Shown in pieces: positions 8,524 to 17,438 of a DNA stretch of 64,000 nt (within the stretch, counting starts at the first letter, position 1; the number at the start of each line of letters is the position of its first letter). The notes below the pieces were generated by a model that saw only the letters and a list, made by a program, of their open reading frames with translations, was not told the DNA's origin and did no database searches. Source of the DNA: Gemmatimonadota bacterium (GTDB taxonomy: Bacteria > Gemmatimonadota > Gemmatimonadetes > Gemmatimonadales > Gemmatimonadaceae); contig JADKAQ010000002.1 in NCBI GenBank assembly GCA_016719105.1, forward strand, positions 62,001 through 126,000. Direction: 5' to 3'. The translations under genes were made by a program, and so were the position numbers.

Positions 8524-9225
8524 ATGACCGCGGTGCGGGCGGTGGTCGTGATGGCCGCCATCGCCGCTGCACCCCAGGCGACGGCCCGGGCACAGGCGCG
8601 GCGGCCAGCCGCGGTGTCGTCGACCGCGGCGGCTCCCGTGGCGACGCTCCCCACCGGATGGAAGGCCCGGCTCGATCCGCAGGAGGAGAAGGCCGGGCGC
8701 ACGCTCGCCGACGTGAAGGTCGAGGGCGACTCCGCAGCGTTGCACGTGACGGGTGGACCCGCGGCCACGCTCTGGAACCCGGCGGATACCGCCTCGGCCG
8801 CCTTCACGGTGTGGGGGAGCTTCACGCAGCGGCGCGCGAGCACTCCGCCGGGCTCGTACGGTCCGTTCATCGGCGGGACGTCGCTCGATGGCAAGGAGTA
8901 CAACTATCTCTACTGTGCCGTTTTCGGGAGTGGCGTCTTCTCCGTGAAGCACCGCTTCGGCGGCGAGCTGCACACGCTCGTCGAGCGCAAGGCGAGCGGG
9001 GCGATCCGGCGCGCCGATGCCTCGGGAAAGGCGAGCAACGCCATCTCGTGGTCCGTCGATCAGTCCAACGTCTCCTGCCTGATCAATGGGACCGCAGTGG
9101 CCACCTTCCCGCGCGCGCTCGTCATCGGCCCTGGCAAGCTCGAGTCCACCGACGGGATCTTCGGCATCCATGTCGACCGCGATGTCGATGTGCGCATCGC
9201 CGAGTTTGGGCGCCGGCGGCGCTAG
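8524..9225 (+). CDS. Secreted protein with probable concanavalin-like (DUF1080-type) fold
   Basis: Exported protein of 233 residues from ATG 8524, chosen because a GAGGGGA ribosome-binding site precedes it and the product then opens with a clean signal peptide (MTAVRAVVVMAAIAAAPQATARAQ). An in-frame ATG at 8449 would add 25 residues. The body shows beta-rich segments such as ATLWNPADTASAAFTVWGSF, GPFIGGTSLDGKEYNYLYCAVFGSGVFSVKHRFGG and INGTAVATFPRALVI, which look like a jelly-roll, LamG or 3-keto-disaccharide-hydrolase (DUF1080) sandwich. That fold is my inference; I see no catalytic signature. It is monocistronic and divergent from the S33-like gene. Confidence 0.75.
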   Translation: MTAVRAVVVMAAIAAAPQATARAQARRPAAVSSTAAAPVATLPTGWKARLDPQEEKAGRTLADVKVEGDSAALHVTGGPAATLWNPADTASAAFTVWGSFTQRRASTPPGSYGPFIGGTSLDGKEYNYLYCAVFGSGVFSVKHRFGGELHTLVERKASGAIRRADASGKASNAISWSVDQSNVSCLINGTAVATFPRALVIGPGKLESTDGIFGIHVDRDVDVRIAEFGRRRR

Positions 9226-9281
9226 ACGTGCTCGATTCTGTGTGATTCGTCCGCGCCACGCCGCTCGTCAGGCGTGGTGCG

Positions 9282-10184
9282 TCAGGCGTAGCCGCTGGCC
9301 ACGCGTACCGTGCGGCAGTGCACCTCCACGGTGTCATCGATGTTGCGCCCGTAGCCGCCGGCGATGGTGATGGCGACCGGAATCCCCACCTCGCGTGCCG
9401 CCTGCAGGACCATGGCGTCGCGCCGCGCGAGTCCGTCGAAGGTGAGGGCGAGTCGGCCGAGTCGATCCCCCTCGTGTGGGTCGGCCCCGGCGAGGTAGAC
9501 CACCAGGTCGGGCGCGGCCCCGGCGAGGACGCGCGGGAGCGCGTCGTGGAGCCGCGCGAGGTACTCGTCGTCGCCGGTGCCGTCGTCGAGCTCGATGTCC
9601 AGGTCGCCGTTCACCTTGTGGAACGGGTAGTTCTTCCCGCCGTGCATGCTGAAGGTGAAGACGTGTGGCTCGTCGGCGAAGATCGCGTGCGTTCCGTTGC
9701 CCTGGTGCACATCGAGGTCGATGATCGCCGCGCGCGCGATGCGTCCGGCGGCCAACGCCTCTCGAATCGCCACGGCGACGTCGTTGAAGACGCAGAACCC
9801 CTCGCCGTGCGTGGCGAAGGCGTGATGCGTCCCCCCCGCGAGGTTTATCGCGACCCCGAGTTCCAGCGCGGTGCGCACCGCCTGGCACGTCCCGCCCACG
9901 GCGCGCAACGAACGCTCCACGAGGTCGGGCGACCATGGGAAGCCGAGCCGCCGCACCTCGGCCGCGGTCATCGTCCCACTCGTCAGGCGGTCGACGTACT
10001 CGGGGGTGTGAACGCGGAGCAGCTGCGCACGCGTGACGCGCGGCGGCTCGTGCAAGCACTCCGACGCAACGAGCCCCTCGGCCAGCACACGCTGGCGGAG
10101 GCGCTCGTACTTCTCGATCGGAAAGCGGTGCCCGGGCGGGAGGGGGACGACGTAGCGAGCCGACGTCCAGGCGTGCAGCGACAT
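9282..10184 (-). CDS. Histone deacetylase family protein (class IV-like)
   Basis: Zinc-dependent deacetylase of the arginase/deacetylase fold, 300 residues. Conserved elements: the His pair in GGTHHAFATHGEGFCVFND (His120/His121), the metal site DLDVHQGNGT (Asp156, Asp158, His160), the third ligand Asp235 in YLAGADPHEGDRLG, and the C-terminal GGYGRNIDD loop. The short length and the GADPHEGDRLG sequence resemble class IV (HDAC11-like) bacterial homologues rather than AcuC. In bacteria such enzymes act on acylated lysines, acylpolyamines or other acetylated small molecules; the substrate here cannot be told. It starts 7 bases after the stop of the M28 peptidase gene, so the two are co-transcribed. 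Confidence 0.92.
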   Translation of the reverse strand: MSLHAWTSARYVVPLPPGHRFPIEKYERLRQRVLAEGLVASECLHEPPRVTRAQLLRVHTPEYVDRLTSGTMTAAEVRRLGFPWSPDLVERSLRAVGGTCQAVRTALELGVAINLAGGTHHAFATHGEGFCVFNDVAVAIREALAAGRIARAAIIDLDVHQGNGTHAIFADEPHVFTFSMHGGKNYPFHKVNGDLDIELDDGTGDDEYLARLHDALPRVLAGAAPDLVVYLAGADPHEGDRLGRLALTFDGLARRDAMVLQAAREVGIPVAITIAGGYGRNIDDTVEVHCRTVRVASGYA

Positions 10185-10191
10185 CCGTCCG

Positions 10192-11523
10192 TTAGCCGGG
10201 TCGTCGGCCGAGCGTTACCCGGACCGTGACACGGGCGCCGGCACGCAGCACGACGATCTCCACCTGATCGCCGGGGGCATACGCGAAGAGCGCGTCGGTA
10301 TACGTATACAGGTCGGTGACGGCCTTCCCCCCCAACTCGACGATCACGTCGCCTTCCTTGAGCCCTCCCGCCTCGGCTGGCGACCCGGGGCGGATCGCCG
10401 ACAGCCGCAATCCCTTCGTCTCCACGGCCCCCATGTCGGGGACGGAGCCGAGGTACGGTTGCGGACCGCGGCGCGTGGTGGCCCCCATGCGCGACGCGGT
10501 CACGGGTCCACGAACGAAGGTCAGGCGCGACGGGCGGTCGGCCAGCGTGCGCGTGATGCGCTCGGCCAGGCCGACGACGCGTGCCATGCCGGCAGCGTTG
10601 ATCCGTTCCGCGTCGTCGGTGGCGCGATGGTAGTCGTCGTGCAGGTCGGTGAAGAAGTGCAGGACCGGGAGGTTCTTGAGGTAGAACGACGCGTGGTCGG
10701 AAGGCCCGGTCCCATCGCCGATGGCGACGATCCTGAACGCCGGCGCGATGTTGGCAGAGTCCACGATGGCGGCGAGTTCGGTCGCCGTGGCGGTGCCGTA
10801 CACCATCAGCCGGTCGTCGCGCAGACGTCCCACCATGTCGAAGTTGAGCATCGCCTGGACCGAGTCGAGTGCGAACGGCGCATGGTCGACAAACCAGGCG
10901 GAGCCGAGCAGCCCGAGTTCCTCGCCGGTAAAGGCGACGATCGCCACCGAACGGGCCGGCGGGCGTGCCTTGAGCAGTCGCGCGAGTTCGAGAATCGTCG
11001 CGACGCCGGAGGCATTGTCGTCGGCGCCGTTGCGAATCGCGTCGCGGGCCTCGGGGTCGAGTGCGTTGACGCCGGCTCGCCCGAGATGATCGAAGTGTGC
11101 CCCGAGCACGACGACCTGCCCGCGCCGAGCGGGGTCACGACCGGGGATCATGGCGACCACATTGCCGGTGGGCATCTCGCTCGGCAGCCCGGCGCGTCGG
11201 GCGACGGCTGACGTCGCGACGAAGCGCTGTTCATAGCCCGGCGCGCAGTCGGCAGGACAGGGCTGCGGACGGATGAGCGGCACGAGGGCGAGCGCGCGGA
11301 AGCGGTCTGCGATCCAGGCGCGCGCCGAGTCGTTGCCCGGCGTTCCGGTCAGGCGACCGGCGAAGGCATCGCCGGCCAAGGTGCGCACATCGGCGGCCAG
11401 GCGCGCCGAATCGGGGGCCGTCCGGGCCGGAGCCGGGACGCCGGCGCCGTGGCACGCGAGCGCGAGCGGGGTGGCCGCCATCAGGGCGGCAAGAGCGGCG
11501 GGGCGGAGCGAGCGGCGAGTCAT
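10192..11523 (-). CDS. Lipoprotein M28 aminopeptidase with PDZ domain
   Basis: Extracytoplasmic zinc aminopeptidase, 443 residues from ATG 11523. An N-terminal signal ends in the lipobox LALAC (Cys24), so the mature enzyme is probably lipid-anchored. The M28 catalytic domain has all expected metal ligands: His143 (GAHFDHLG), bridging Asp169 (GADDNASG), the Glu pair 201/202 (FTGEELG), Asp229 (LNFDMVGR) and His277 (GPSDHASF). A C-terminal PDZ domain (about 345-440, IRPGSPAEAGGLKEGDVIVELGG) may dock peptides or partners. A longer open frame to 11649 lacks a sensible start and would bury the signal peptide. It is transcribed with the downstream deacetylase gene and divergently from the HEAT-repeat gene. 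Confidence 0.92.
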   Translation of the reverse strand: MTRRSLRPAALAALMAATPLALACHGAGVPAPARTAPDSARLAADVRTLAGDAFAGRLTGTPGNDSARAWIADRFRALALVPLIRPQPCPADCAPGYEQRFVATSAVARRAGLPSEMPTGNVVAMIPGRDPARRGQVVVLGAHFDHLGRAGVNALDPEARDAIRNGADDNASGVATILELARLLKARPPARSVAIVAFTGEELGLLGSAWFVDHAPFALDSVQAMLNFDMVGRLRDDRLMVYGTATATELAAIVDSANIAPAFRIVAIGDGTGPSDHASFYLKNLPVLHFFTDLHDDYHRATDDAERINAAGMARVVGLAERITRTLADRPSRLTFVRGPVTASRMGATTRRGPQPYLGSVPDMGAVETKGLRLSAIRPGSPAEAGGLKEGDVIVELGGKAVTDLYTYTDALFAYAPGDQVEIVVLRAGARVTVRVTLGRRPG

Positions 11524-11729
11524 GGGCACCCGAAGGGTGGCGACAATCGCAAGGATATCGGTGGTGACAGGGGGCGAACAGCGGGAGAGGGGCTGATGCT
11601 GCGTGGGGCAAGCACCGGGGGTCGGCCGCGGAAGGAGGTAGGGCACCAAGGTGGGCGAAGTCGTTTCGCCAAGAGGTATTAGCGCGTCCTAGTCTCTACA
11701 GGGACTCCGCCTGCCCTTCGCCCCATTCC

Positions 11730-13388
11730 ATGTCGTCGATCCTCGATTCCACCCGGGCCTTCGCCCAGCTGGTTTGGCTCCTGGTCAACCGGGCCTCCTC
11801 AACCGATGAGCAGAAGCAGGCGCTGCGCGCGGCCCTTGGCGCGTTGCGCGAGGACGGGAGCGTCCTGTCGTTGGCGGAGCTGCATCGCGCGATCGCCGCG
11901 GCCTCACAGCTCGTTCCAGTGCCGGCTGAGGTTCCGTGGCTGAGCGAACTGGCGAAGCGGATGGCGGGGCACTCGGTGGCGTTGTTCGACTTTGCCCCGC
12001 AGACGCGGGCAGCCGACGTCCTGGGGGTGGCACGGATCCTCGCGAGCCGTCCCGTGCACGGTGACGAGGGGGCCAACTTCGATGCCCGGGCGAAGGAGCT
12101 TCGCCTGACGAGCATCGAGCTCCGTCTCGGGCGCATGGGGTTCGTGCGTCGCGCGACGCCAATCGCGACCTCGCGAATCCCGGCGGCTCCCCCGGCACGT
12201 ACCCCCGCGATCGGCATGCTGGCGATCGACGGACCGGTGTCGCCGGCGGCGGCACAGGTCCGCGAGCTCGGCATCGGGTCGCCGACGCCGGCCGCGGGGA
12301 TGGAGCGGATCCCCACGCCGGGGGGGGAGCGCGATGGAGACGAGGATCGGATGGTGGAGGCGGCGTTCTCTCGCAACGGGATGGGGCGGGGGATCGACGA
12401 CGTCGTGCAGCGCTTGGCCGGTGACCTCACGAAAGAGACGGCGCCACAGCTGCTCGACGATCTCTCGCGGCTGGTGGAGGACTTCGCCCGCGACGGGCAT
12501 TGGGTCGAGGCGGGGGCGTTGCTGCAACGCGTCGTTGCTCGCGAACCGGAGGTCAGCGACGCCGACGCGAAGCGCGCCTTCCTGATCCACATCCGGCGGC
12601 TGTGCAAGCCGGGGATCCTGCGCGGGCTGGCGCAACTCGCGGCCCGGCGTCGCGACCTGCGCGAGGGACTGGTCCCGTTGTTCGTGCGCGCCGGCGATGT
12701 CGGGGCCGAGGTGTTGCTCGAGCTGATGGTGTCCGCGACCCTGGCGTCGGAACGCCGCGCGTATCGTTCGATGATCCCTCGCTGCCAGGCCGCGGGTGAT
12801 CCGCTGGTGCACCTGCTGCAGGACCAGCGGTGGTACGTGGTCCGCAACGCCGCCGAGTTGCTGGGCGAGATGGGGGTACAGTCGAGCGACGCACAGCTCA
12901 TCACGACGCTCAAGCACTCCGATTCCCGCGTGCGCCGCGCCGCGGTCGGGGCGCTGTCGCGCCTGGGGACGGCGCGAGGGCTGCATGCGGTGCAGCACCT
13001 GCTCACCGATGCCAATGCCGGCGTGCGGTTGCAGGCGGTGCATGGCTTGGCGTCCGCGCGCCTGGCCCGCGCGGTCCCGGCGCTGCTGCAGGCGCTCGAC
13101 AAGGAGGACGATCCCGAGCTGCAGCATGCCCTGCTGCATGCGTTAGGCGCGCACCCGACCGACGCGTCGGTGGAGGCGCTGACGCAGGCGGCGCAGCCGG
13201 GGACGCTGCTCAATCGCAAGACCTCGGCCTACCGCCAGGCGGCGGTCCATGCGCTGGGTGATGCCGGGACACCGGCTGCCCTGTCGGTCCTCCGTCGGCT
13301 GCAAACCGACAAGGACCGCGAGGTGCGCAGCAGCGTCGAGCGCGCCCTCGTGGCGCACGCACAGGGGACGACGCTCACCGGACGCTAG
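11730..13388 (+). CDS. HEAT-repeat protein of unknown function
   Basis: A 552-residue protein without signal peptide or membrane segment. Residues 1-140 are helical and unassigned, and 140-200 form a Pro/Ala-rich linker. The C-terminal half is built of helical repeats of the HEAT/PBS-lyase type. Clear units include LLQDQRWYVVRNAAELLGEMG, LKHSDSRVRRAAVGALSRLG, LLTDANAGVRLQAVHGLAS and LRRLQTDKDREVRSSVERAL, each about 30-35 residues. Such scaffolds bind proteins; no catalytic motif is visible. It is alone on its strand, divergent from the M28 gene, and ends at a 44-base perfect palindrome. The start is taken at ATG 11730; no strong Shine-Dalgarno sequence is seen before it. Confidence 0.85.
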   Translation: MSSILDSTRAFAQLVWLLVNRASSTDEQKQALRAALGALREDGSVLSLAELHRAIAAASQLVPVPAEVPWLSELAKRMAGHSVALFDFAPQTRAADVLGVARILASRPVHGDEGANFDARAKELRLTSIELRLGRMGFVRRATPIATSRIPAAPPARTPAIGMLAIDGPVSPAAAQVRELGIGSPTPAAGMERIPTPGGERDGDEDRMVEAAFSRNGMGRGIDDVVQRLAGDLTKETAPQLLDDLSRLVEDFARDGHWVEAGALLQRVVAREPEVSDADAKRAFLIHIRRLCKPGILRGLAQLAARRRDLREGLVPLFVRAGDVGAEVLLELMVSATLASERRAYRSMIPRCQAAGDPLVHLLQDQRWYVVRNAAELLGEMGVQSSDAQLITTLKHSDSRVRRAAVGALSRLGTARGLHAVQHLLTDANAGVRLQAVHGLASARLARAVPALLQALDKEDDPELQHALLHALGAHPTDASVEALTQAAQPGTLLNRKTSAYRQAAVHALGDAGTPAALSVLRRLQTDKDREVRSSVERALVAHAQGTTLTGR

Positions 13389-13394
13389 GGCTCC

Positions 13395-13438
13395 ATGGCA
13401 CGAGAGGTCGCCGGCGCGCCGGCGACCTCTCGTGCCAT
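13395..13438. terminator. 44-base perfect palindrome, probable bidirectional terminator
   Basis: Two 22-base arms, 13395-13416 and 13417-13438, are exact reverse complements with no loop bases between them; the left arm begins ATGGCACGAGAGG. The site lies 6 bases after the HEAT gene stop and 39 bases before the converging beta-lactamase-like gene stop. It lacks a long T-run on either side, so termination is inferred from position and stem strength. Confidence 0.7.
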
Positions 13439-13477
13439 CTCCTGCAACTGCGTGTCGCCAGTGGCCGGCCGGCGGTG

Positions 13478-14890
13478 TCAGGGCTGCCGATCGAGCTGCG
13501 AGTAACCGTAGACCATGTCGACCTTGAGCCGGGTGACCTTCCCCCCGTCGCGCACGAAGGTCAACCGCTGCCCGTCGAGGTCCCACGTATCGTTGCCGAC
13601 ATAACGCAACGGGGCCGGCTTGGCGTCGGGACCCATGAGAACCGTGGCGAGCAGCTTCTGCCCCTCGGCGGTGATCTTCACCGTGAGCTGCATTCCGCGC
13701 CCGACCCCCGCGTAGGTGCCGGTGAGGTCGCTGAGCGCGGCGGTGTACGGCTGCGACGAGAGCGACTTCTTGCCGAACACCCGGTCGGCAATCGCGGCGA
13801 CAACCGGGTCGGCGGGGATGCCCGTCGAGTTGGAGAGGACGACGATGACCGCATCCTCGTCGGGGAAGTAGTTCGAGGCGGAGAGGAAGCCGTTGATGCC
13901 GCCGCCGTGCTCGATGACGCGATGACCGCGCACCTCGTGGAGCGCGATGCCGAGCGCGTAGCGCAGCTTCGTGCCGTCGTTGAGCGACGAGGGGGTGATC
14001 AGCTCCTGGTACGACGAGGGAGGAAGCACCTTGCCCCCGTGCAGCGCGCGGTTCCAGGCGAGCAGGTCACCGGCCGTCGCGCATAACGAGCCCGCGGCGT
14101 ACGGGTAGGTGTGGCGAATGAAGCCCTTGTTCACGAGCCCCTTCGGGCTCATGTCGTAGCCCTTCACCTTGCCCTTGATGATCGTCGACTCGGAGCAGTA
14201 GTAGGAGTCCTTCATCCCGACCTTGTCGAAGATGCGCTCCTTGACGAAGTCCGCGTACGACTTCCCCGAGACCTTCTCGATGATGAGCCCCGCGAGGAAA
14301 TAGGCAGAGTTGTTGTAGATCTCGCGTTCGCCGGGCTCGAAGTTGAACGGCTCCTTGGCGAAGAGCGCGACGAGCGAGTCCTTGGGGAGGTCGCGCACCA
14401 TCATCGGCCCGAACTCCGGCATCTCGGTGTACCCCTTGATCCCCGAGGTGTGATCGAGGAGACGCCGGACGCTGATGCGGCGCCCATTGGTGGGGTAGTC
14501 GGGGAGGTACTTGGTGAAGTCGTCGTCCAGCGAGAGCTTCCCCTCGTCGCGCAGCATCAGGAGGGCGACGGAGGTGAACTGCTTGGTGACCGAGCCGATT
14601 TCGTAGACGGCGCGCCGCGGGGTGGGGACGTCGAGCTCGAGGTCGGCCTTGCCGTATCCCTTGAGGGCGAGCGTGTCCTTGCCCCGCACCACCGCGACCG
14701 ACAGGCCGGCGGCCTGCCCTTCCTTGAGGAAGGACGTCACGACCGAGTCGATCGCCTTCCCGACTCCGGCGCCGTTGCCCCGCTGGGCGTGGGCGGTAGC
14801 GGTGGGGGTGAATGTGGCGGCTACGCAGAGCCCGGCGAACAGGAAGCCGGTTCGGCAGGCGCCGGCGAACGGGAGGCGCGAGGTAAGCAT
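13478..14890 (-). CDS. Secreted serine hydrolase, beta-lactamase/S12 family
   Basis: Periplasmic or surface penicillin-recognising serine hydrolase, 470 residues. After a signal peptide (about 1-36, ending ATAHAQ) the S12 catalytic set is complete: Ser100-x-x-Lys103 in GSVTKQFTS, Tyr193-x-Asn195 in EIYNNSAYFL, and a KTG-equivalent at His329-Gly-Gly (VIEHGGGINGF). A C-terminal beta domain (about 385-470, LTGTYAGVGRGMQL...LTFVRDGGKVTRLKVD) is the lipocalin-like extension common in such proteins. Members act as esterases, D-amino-acid peptidases or carboxypeptidases; true beta-lactamase activity should not be assumed. It is monocistronic between the palindrome and the M42 gene. Confidence 0.92.
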   Translation of the reverse strand: MLTSRLPFAGACRTGFLFAGLCVAATFTPTATAHAQRGNGAGVGKAIDSVVTSFLKEGQAAGLSVAVVRGKDTLALKGYGKADLELDVPTPRRAVYEIGSVTKQFTSVALLMLRDEGKLSLDDDFTKYLPDYPTNGRRISVRRLLDHTSGIKGYTEMPEFGPMMVRDLPKDSLVALFAKEPFNFEPGEREIYNNSAYFLAGLIIEKVSGKSYADFVKERIFDKVGMKDSYYCSESTIIKGKVKGYDMSPKGLVNKGFIRHTYPYAAGSLCATAGDLLAWNRALHGGKVLPPSSYQELITPSSLNDGTKLRYALGIALHEVRGHRVIEHGGGINGFLSASNYFPDEDAVIVVLSNSTGIPADPVVAAIADRVFGKKSLSSQPYTAALSDLTGTYAGVGRGMQLTVKITAEGQKLLATVLMGPDAKPAPLRYVGNDTWDLDGQRLTFVRDGGKVTRLKVDMVYGYSQLDRQP

Positions 14891-14985
14891 GGTGGCGGGG
14901 CGGGAGGGATGGCGGGCGGAATTGTATACAAAATGCTCCGTCCCCTACGCGGGCGCCACTGCCGAGGTTTCGCCGGCGACCGCCG

Positions 14986-16053
14986 CTACCGGGCGGTGAA
15001 GTCCGTCGCCCCCGACACGCTGCGGCACGCCTCCGCGATCAGTTCGGCCGCGCGATCCAGGTCTTCCAGCGAGACCATCTCGTTGGGGGAATGCATGTAG
15101 CGGTTGGGGACGGAGACGAGCGCGGTTGCCACCCCTTCGCGCGCCAGGTGGATGAAGTCGGCGTCGGTGCTGGTGTCGCGACCCGCCGCATGCACCGAGA
15201 ACGGAATGGCCAGCCGGTTGGCGGTGTCGCGCAGGAGCGCGTAGACCACCGGGGAATTGACCGAGCCGCGTGTGAGCACCGGCCCCCCACCCAGCTTGTG
15301 TTCCCCGACCTCCTTCTTTTCCGGCCCCGGGTGGTCGGTGGCGAAGGTGACGTCGACCGCGATCGCCATCTTCGGGTTGATGCGCGAAGCCGCGACGAGC
15401 GCGCCGCCCCCGTGCAGCCCGATCTCCTCCTGCGCCGTGGCCACGGCGACGACGCGTGCGGCGCCAGGCCGGGCCGCATAACGACGCAGCGCCTCGAAGA
15501 CGACGAACGCGCCGATGCGATTGTCGATGGACCGAGACGCAATCCGCTGGTTGGGGAGGTCGATGGTCCTGGAGTCGATCACCCCGGCATCGCCGACGCT
15601 CAGCACGGCCAGCGCCTCGTCGCGGGAAGCGGCGCCGATGTCGACCCAGAGGTCGGTGATCTTCGAGGCCTTCTCGCGCTCATCGGGCTTCATCAGGTGA
15701 ATCGGCTTCTTGCCCACGACGCCGACTACGTCGCCGTTGCGCCCGGCGAAGCGGATACGCTGCCCCACGAGGACCTGCGTGTCCCAGCCGCCGATAGGGG
15801 CGATGTAGACGAGCCCTCCGTCATCGACCCAGGTGGCGATGACCCCGATCTCGTCGATGTGGCCGGCGAGCATGATCGTCACCTCGTTGCCCCCCTTCAC
15901 CTCGGCCATGCTGTTGCCGATCACGTCGGCCGAGACCTCGGCGAAGGCAGAGGCGGTTTCGCGCCACAGGCGCGCGGGGGCCGACTCGAAGCCGGAGGGG
16001 CCTGGGGTATCGAGCAGCCGCTTGAGGAATGCGACGGATTCGGCAGAAAGCAT
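14986..16053 (-). CDS. M42 family metallopeptidase (TET-type aminopeptidase)
   Basis: Cytoplasmic dinuclear-metal aminopeptidase, normally a dodecameric shell that trims peptides. At 355 residues it has the usual length and all expected ligands: His65 with Asp67 (AGHIDEIG), Asp177 (SRSIDNRIG), the catalytic Glu209 and ligand Glu210 (TAQEEIGLHGG), Asp234 (IAVDVTFATD) and His321 (NRYMHSPNE). No signal peptide. It lies 57 bases downstream of the BtuF-like gene on the same strand and could be the last gene of that transcript. Function as a peptide-scavenging aminopeptidase is well supported; residue preference (Leu, Glu, Lys type) is not predictable by eye. Confidence 0.94.
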   Translation of the reverse strand: MLSAESVAFLKRLLDTPGPSGFESAPARLWRETASAFAEVSADVIGNSMAEVKGGNEVTIMLAGHIDEIGVIATWVDDGGLVYIAPIGGWDTQVLVGQRIRFAGRNGDVVGVVGKKPIHLMKPDEREKASKITDLWVDIGAASRDEALAVLSVGDAGVIDSRTIDLPNQRIASRSIDNRIGAFVVFEALRRYAARPGAARVVAVATAQEEIGLHGGGALVAASRINPKMAIAVDVTFATDHPGPEKKEVGEHKLGGGPVLTRGSVNSPVVYALLRDTANRLAIPFSVHAAGRDTSTDADFIHLAREGVATALVSVPNRYMHSPNEMVSLEDLDRAAELIAEACRSVSGATDFTAR

Positions 16054-16110
16054 GAGTCGAAGGCTGGAGAAGCGACAAAGCTACGAGCAGGGGCAAGAGC
16101 CACGCCCGCG

Positions 16111-17028
16111 TTACCCGGGCGAAATTGCCGCCCCGCGATCGGGGAGGAGCGGCGAGAACAGTTTGGGATTGAAGAGCCGAGCCATGATCTCGATTCCGTC
16201 GATGAGGCGAGGTCCGGGGCGCGACGTGAAGGCGTTGCCGTCCATGACGACGACGCGGCGATCGCGTGCCCAACGCCACTCGTCGCGTGCGAGCGTGAGC
16301 CGCGCCTCGTCACACGCTCGGGCGAGCCCATACCCGCACGGGGCAAAGACGAGTACCTCCGGGTCGGCGTCGCGAAGTTGCGCCACCGGTCGTGGGTACG
16401 AGTGTTCGCCCGCGGTTGCCGCGACGTCGATGCCACCGGCTCGGCGCACCATGTCGGGGACCCAGTGTCCCGCCACGTAGAGGGGGTCGGTCCACTCGAT
16501 CACCGCGACCCGCGGGCGCGGGGCGCGCGCGGCCTTGAGCGTCTCGTGCACGCGGCGCATGCGGGCGCGCAGGCCGGCCACCAGCTCGGCCCCTTCGTCG
16601 TCGGCGTCCAGCGCGTGGGCGAGGGTGAGCAGGGAGTCGAGCACCTCGTCCAGGGTCCGCGCGCCTAACGAAACGACGGTCGCCGGGACCGGGAGCGACG
16701 CCGCCAGCCGGAACACGTCTCCCTCGGCGACCGCGCAGACGTCGCAGAGTCCCTGGGTGACGAGGATCGAGGGCTGCAGCGCCCGCAGGCGTGCCTCGTC
16801 GAGAGTGAAGAGGGCGGCGCCGCTGGCGACGGCGTCGCGCACCGCAAGGTCGACCGCGGCGGCGCTGGCTCCGGGATCGACGATGCTGCTGGTGACCTTC
16901 GGCAGGTGCAAGGCCGCTGCCGGATGGTCGCACTCGTGCGTGACGCCCACCAGTCGGTCCCACGCCCCCAGCGCCGCGATCATCTCCGTGGCCGCGGGAA
17001 GGAGCGAGACGACGCGCGCCTCACTCAC
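16111..17028 (-). CDS. BtuF-like cobalamin-binding fold protein without signal peptide
   Basis: Resembles periplasmic binding proteins for cobalamin/iron complexes (fold TroA/BtuF): opening RVVSLLPAATEMIAALGAWDRLVGVTHECDHP, the long central helix region, VIEWTDPLYVAGHWVPDMVRRAGG, and C-terminal ARDRRVVVMDGNAFTSRPGPRLIDGIEIMA. No signal peptide or lipobox is present, so it is predicted cytoplasmic, unlike transporter-associated BtuF. The cysteine pairs HECDHP and LCDVC are typical of the 'orphan' cobalamin-binding branch. Translation starts at a GTG (17028) overlapping the upstream gene's stop by eight bases (GTGAGTGA). No ABC permease or ATPase is nearby. A B12-handling role would suit the MetH-dependent metabolism seen at 40-43 kb, but this is inference. 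Confidence 0.82.
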   Translation of the reverse strand: MSEARVVSLLPAATEMIAALGAWDRLVGVTHECDHPAAALHLPKVTSSIVDPGASAAAVDLAVRDAVASGAALFTLDEARLRALQPSILVTQGLCDVCAVAEGDVFRLAASLPVPATVVSLGARTLDEVLDSLLTLAHALDADDEGAELVAGLRARMRRVHETLKAARAPRPRVAVIEWTDPLYVAGHWVPDMVRRAGGIDVAATAGEHSYPRPVAQLRDADPEVLVFAPCGYGLARACDEARLTLARDEWRWARDRRVVVMDGNAFTSRPGPRLIDGIEIMARLFNPKLFSPLLPDRGAAISPG

Positions 17029-17392
17029 GCGGGGCAGGGAAGGCGAGGAAAGTGAGCACGAGGTAGACGAGGCCGAACGAGTACCACTGGGTGTTGCCGG
17101 TGAGGAACCAGACCACCCCGCCCATCAGCGCCACCGCCTCGCCGGCCGCCCAGCCCACGAGGGAGAGCGTCTTCACCTGGGCGGGACGGCGCGCGTTGCG
17201 CAGGGCGAAGAAGAGGATCATGCAGGCCGCCATCGAGGCGCCCCAGACGGCGCGTGCCGCCCAGAGCAGCGTGTTGGCGTTGGCCGGATCGAAGGTCGGG
17301 GCGTCGCCGCCGCGGCGGATGAACCAGGTGATCCCGCCGAACATCAGGACGCCCGTCGTCATCGCCAGGCGAATCAGCATCATCGGGTTCAT
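17021..17392 (-). CDS. Four-helix membrane protein, 123 residues
   Basis: Unrecognised integral membrane protein. Four hydrophobic segments are visible: LIRLAMTTGVLMFGGITWFI (about 6-25), LLWAARAVWGASMAACMILFFAL (about 43-65), SLVGWAAGEAVALMGGVVWFL (about 77-97) and YSFGLVYLVLTFLAFPA (about 104-120). ATG 17392 is preferred because the longer upstream frame contains no membrane or coding character. Its stop overlaps the BtuF-like gene by eight bases, so the two products are made together; a membrane partner for the cytoplasmic binding protein is possible but untested. The amidohydrolase stop lies 46 bases upstream on the same strand. Confidence 0.75.
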   Translation of the reverse strand: MNPMMLIRLAMTTGVLMFGGITWFIRRGGDAPTFDPANANTLLWAARAVWGASMAACMILFFALRNARRPAQVKTLSLVGWAAGEAVALMGGVVWFLTGNTQWYSFGLVYLVLTFLAFPAPRE

Positions 17393-17438
17393 GGCGCGTG
17401 ATAGTGGGAGGAGTGCAGCTGACGGACTGCCTTCATGC

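Noticed and set aside
13478..14890. Antibiotic-resistance beta-lactamase
   Set aside because: The S12 residues are present, but the lipocalin-like C-terminal domain and overall sequence fit the broad esterase/peptidase group; resistance cannot be claimed.
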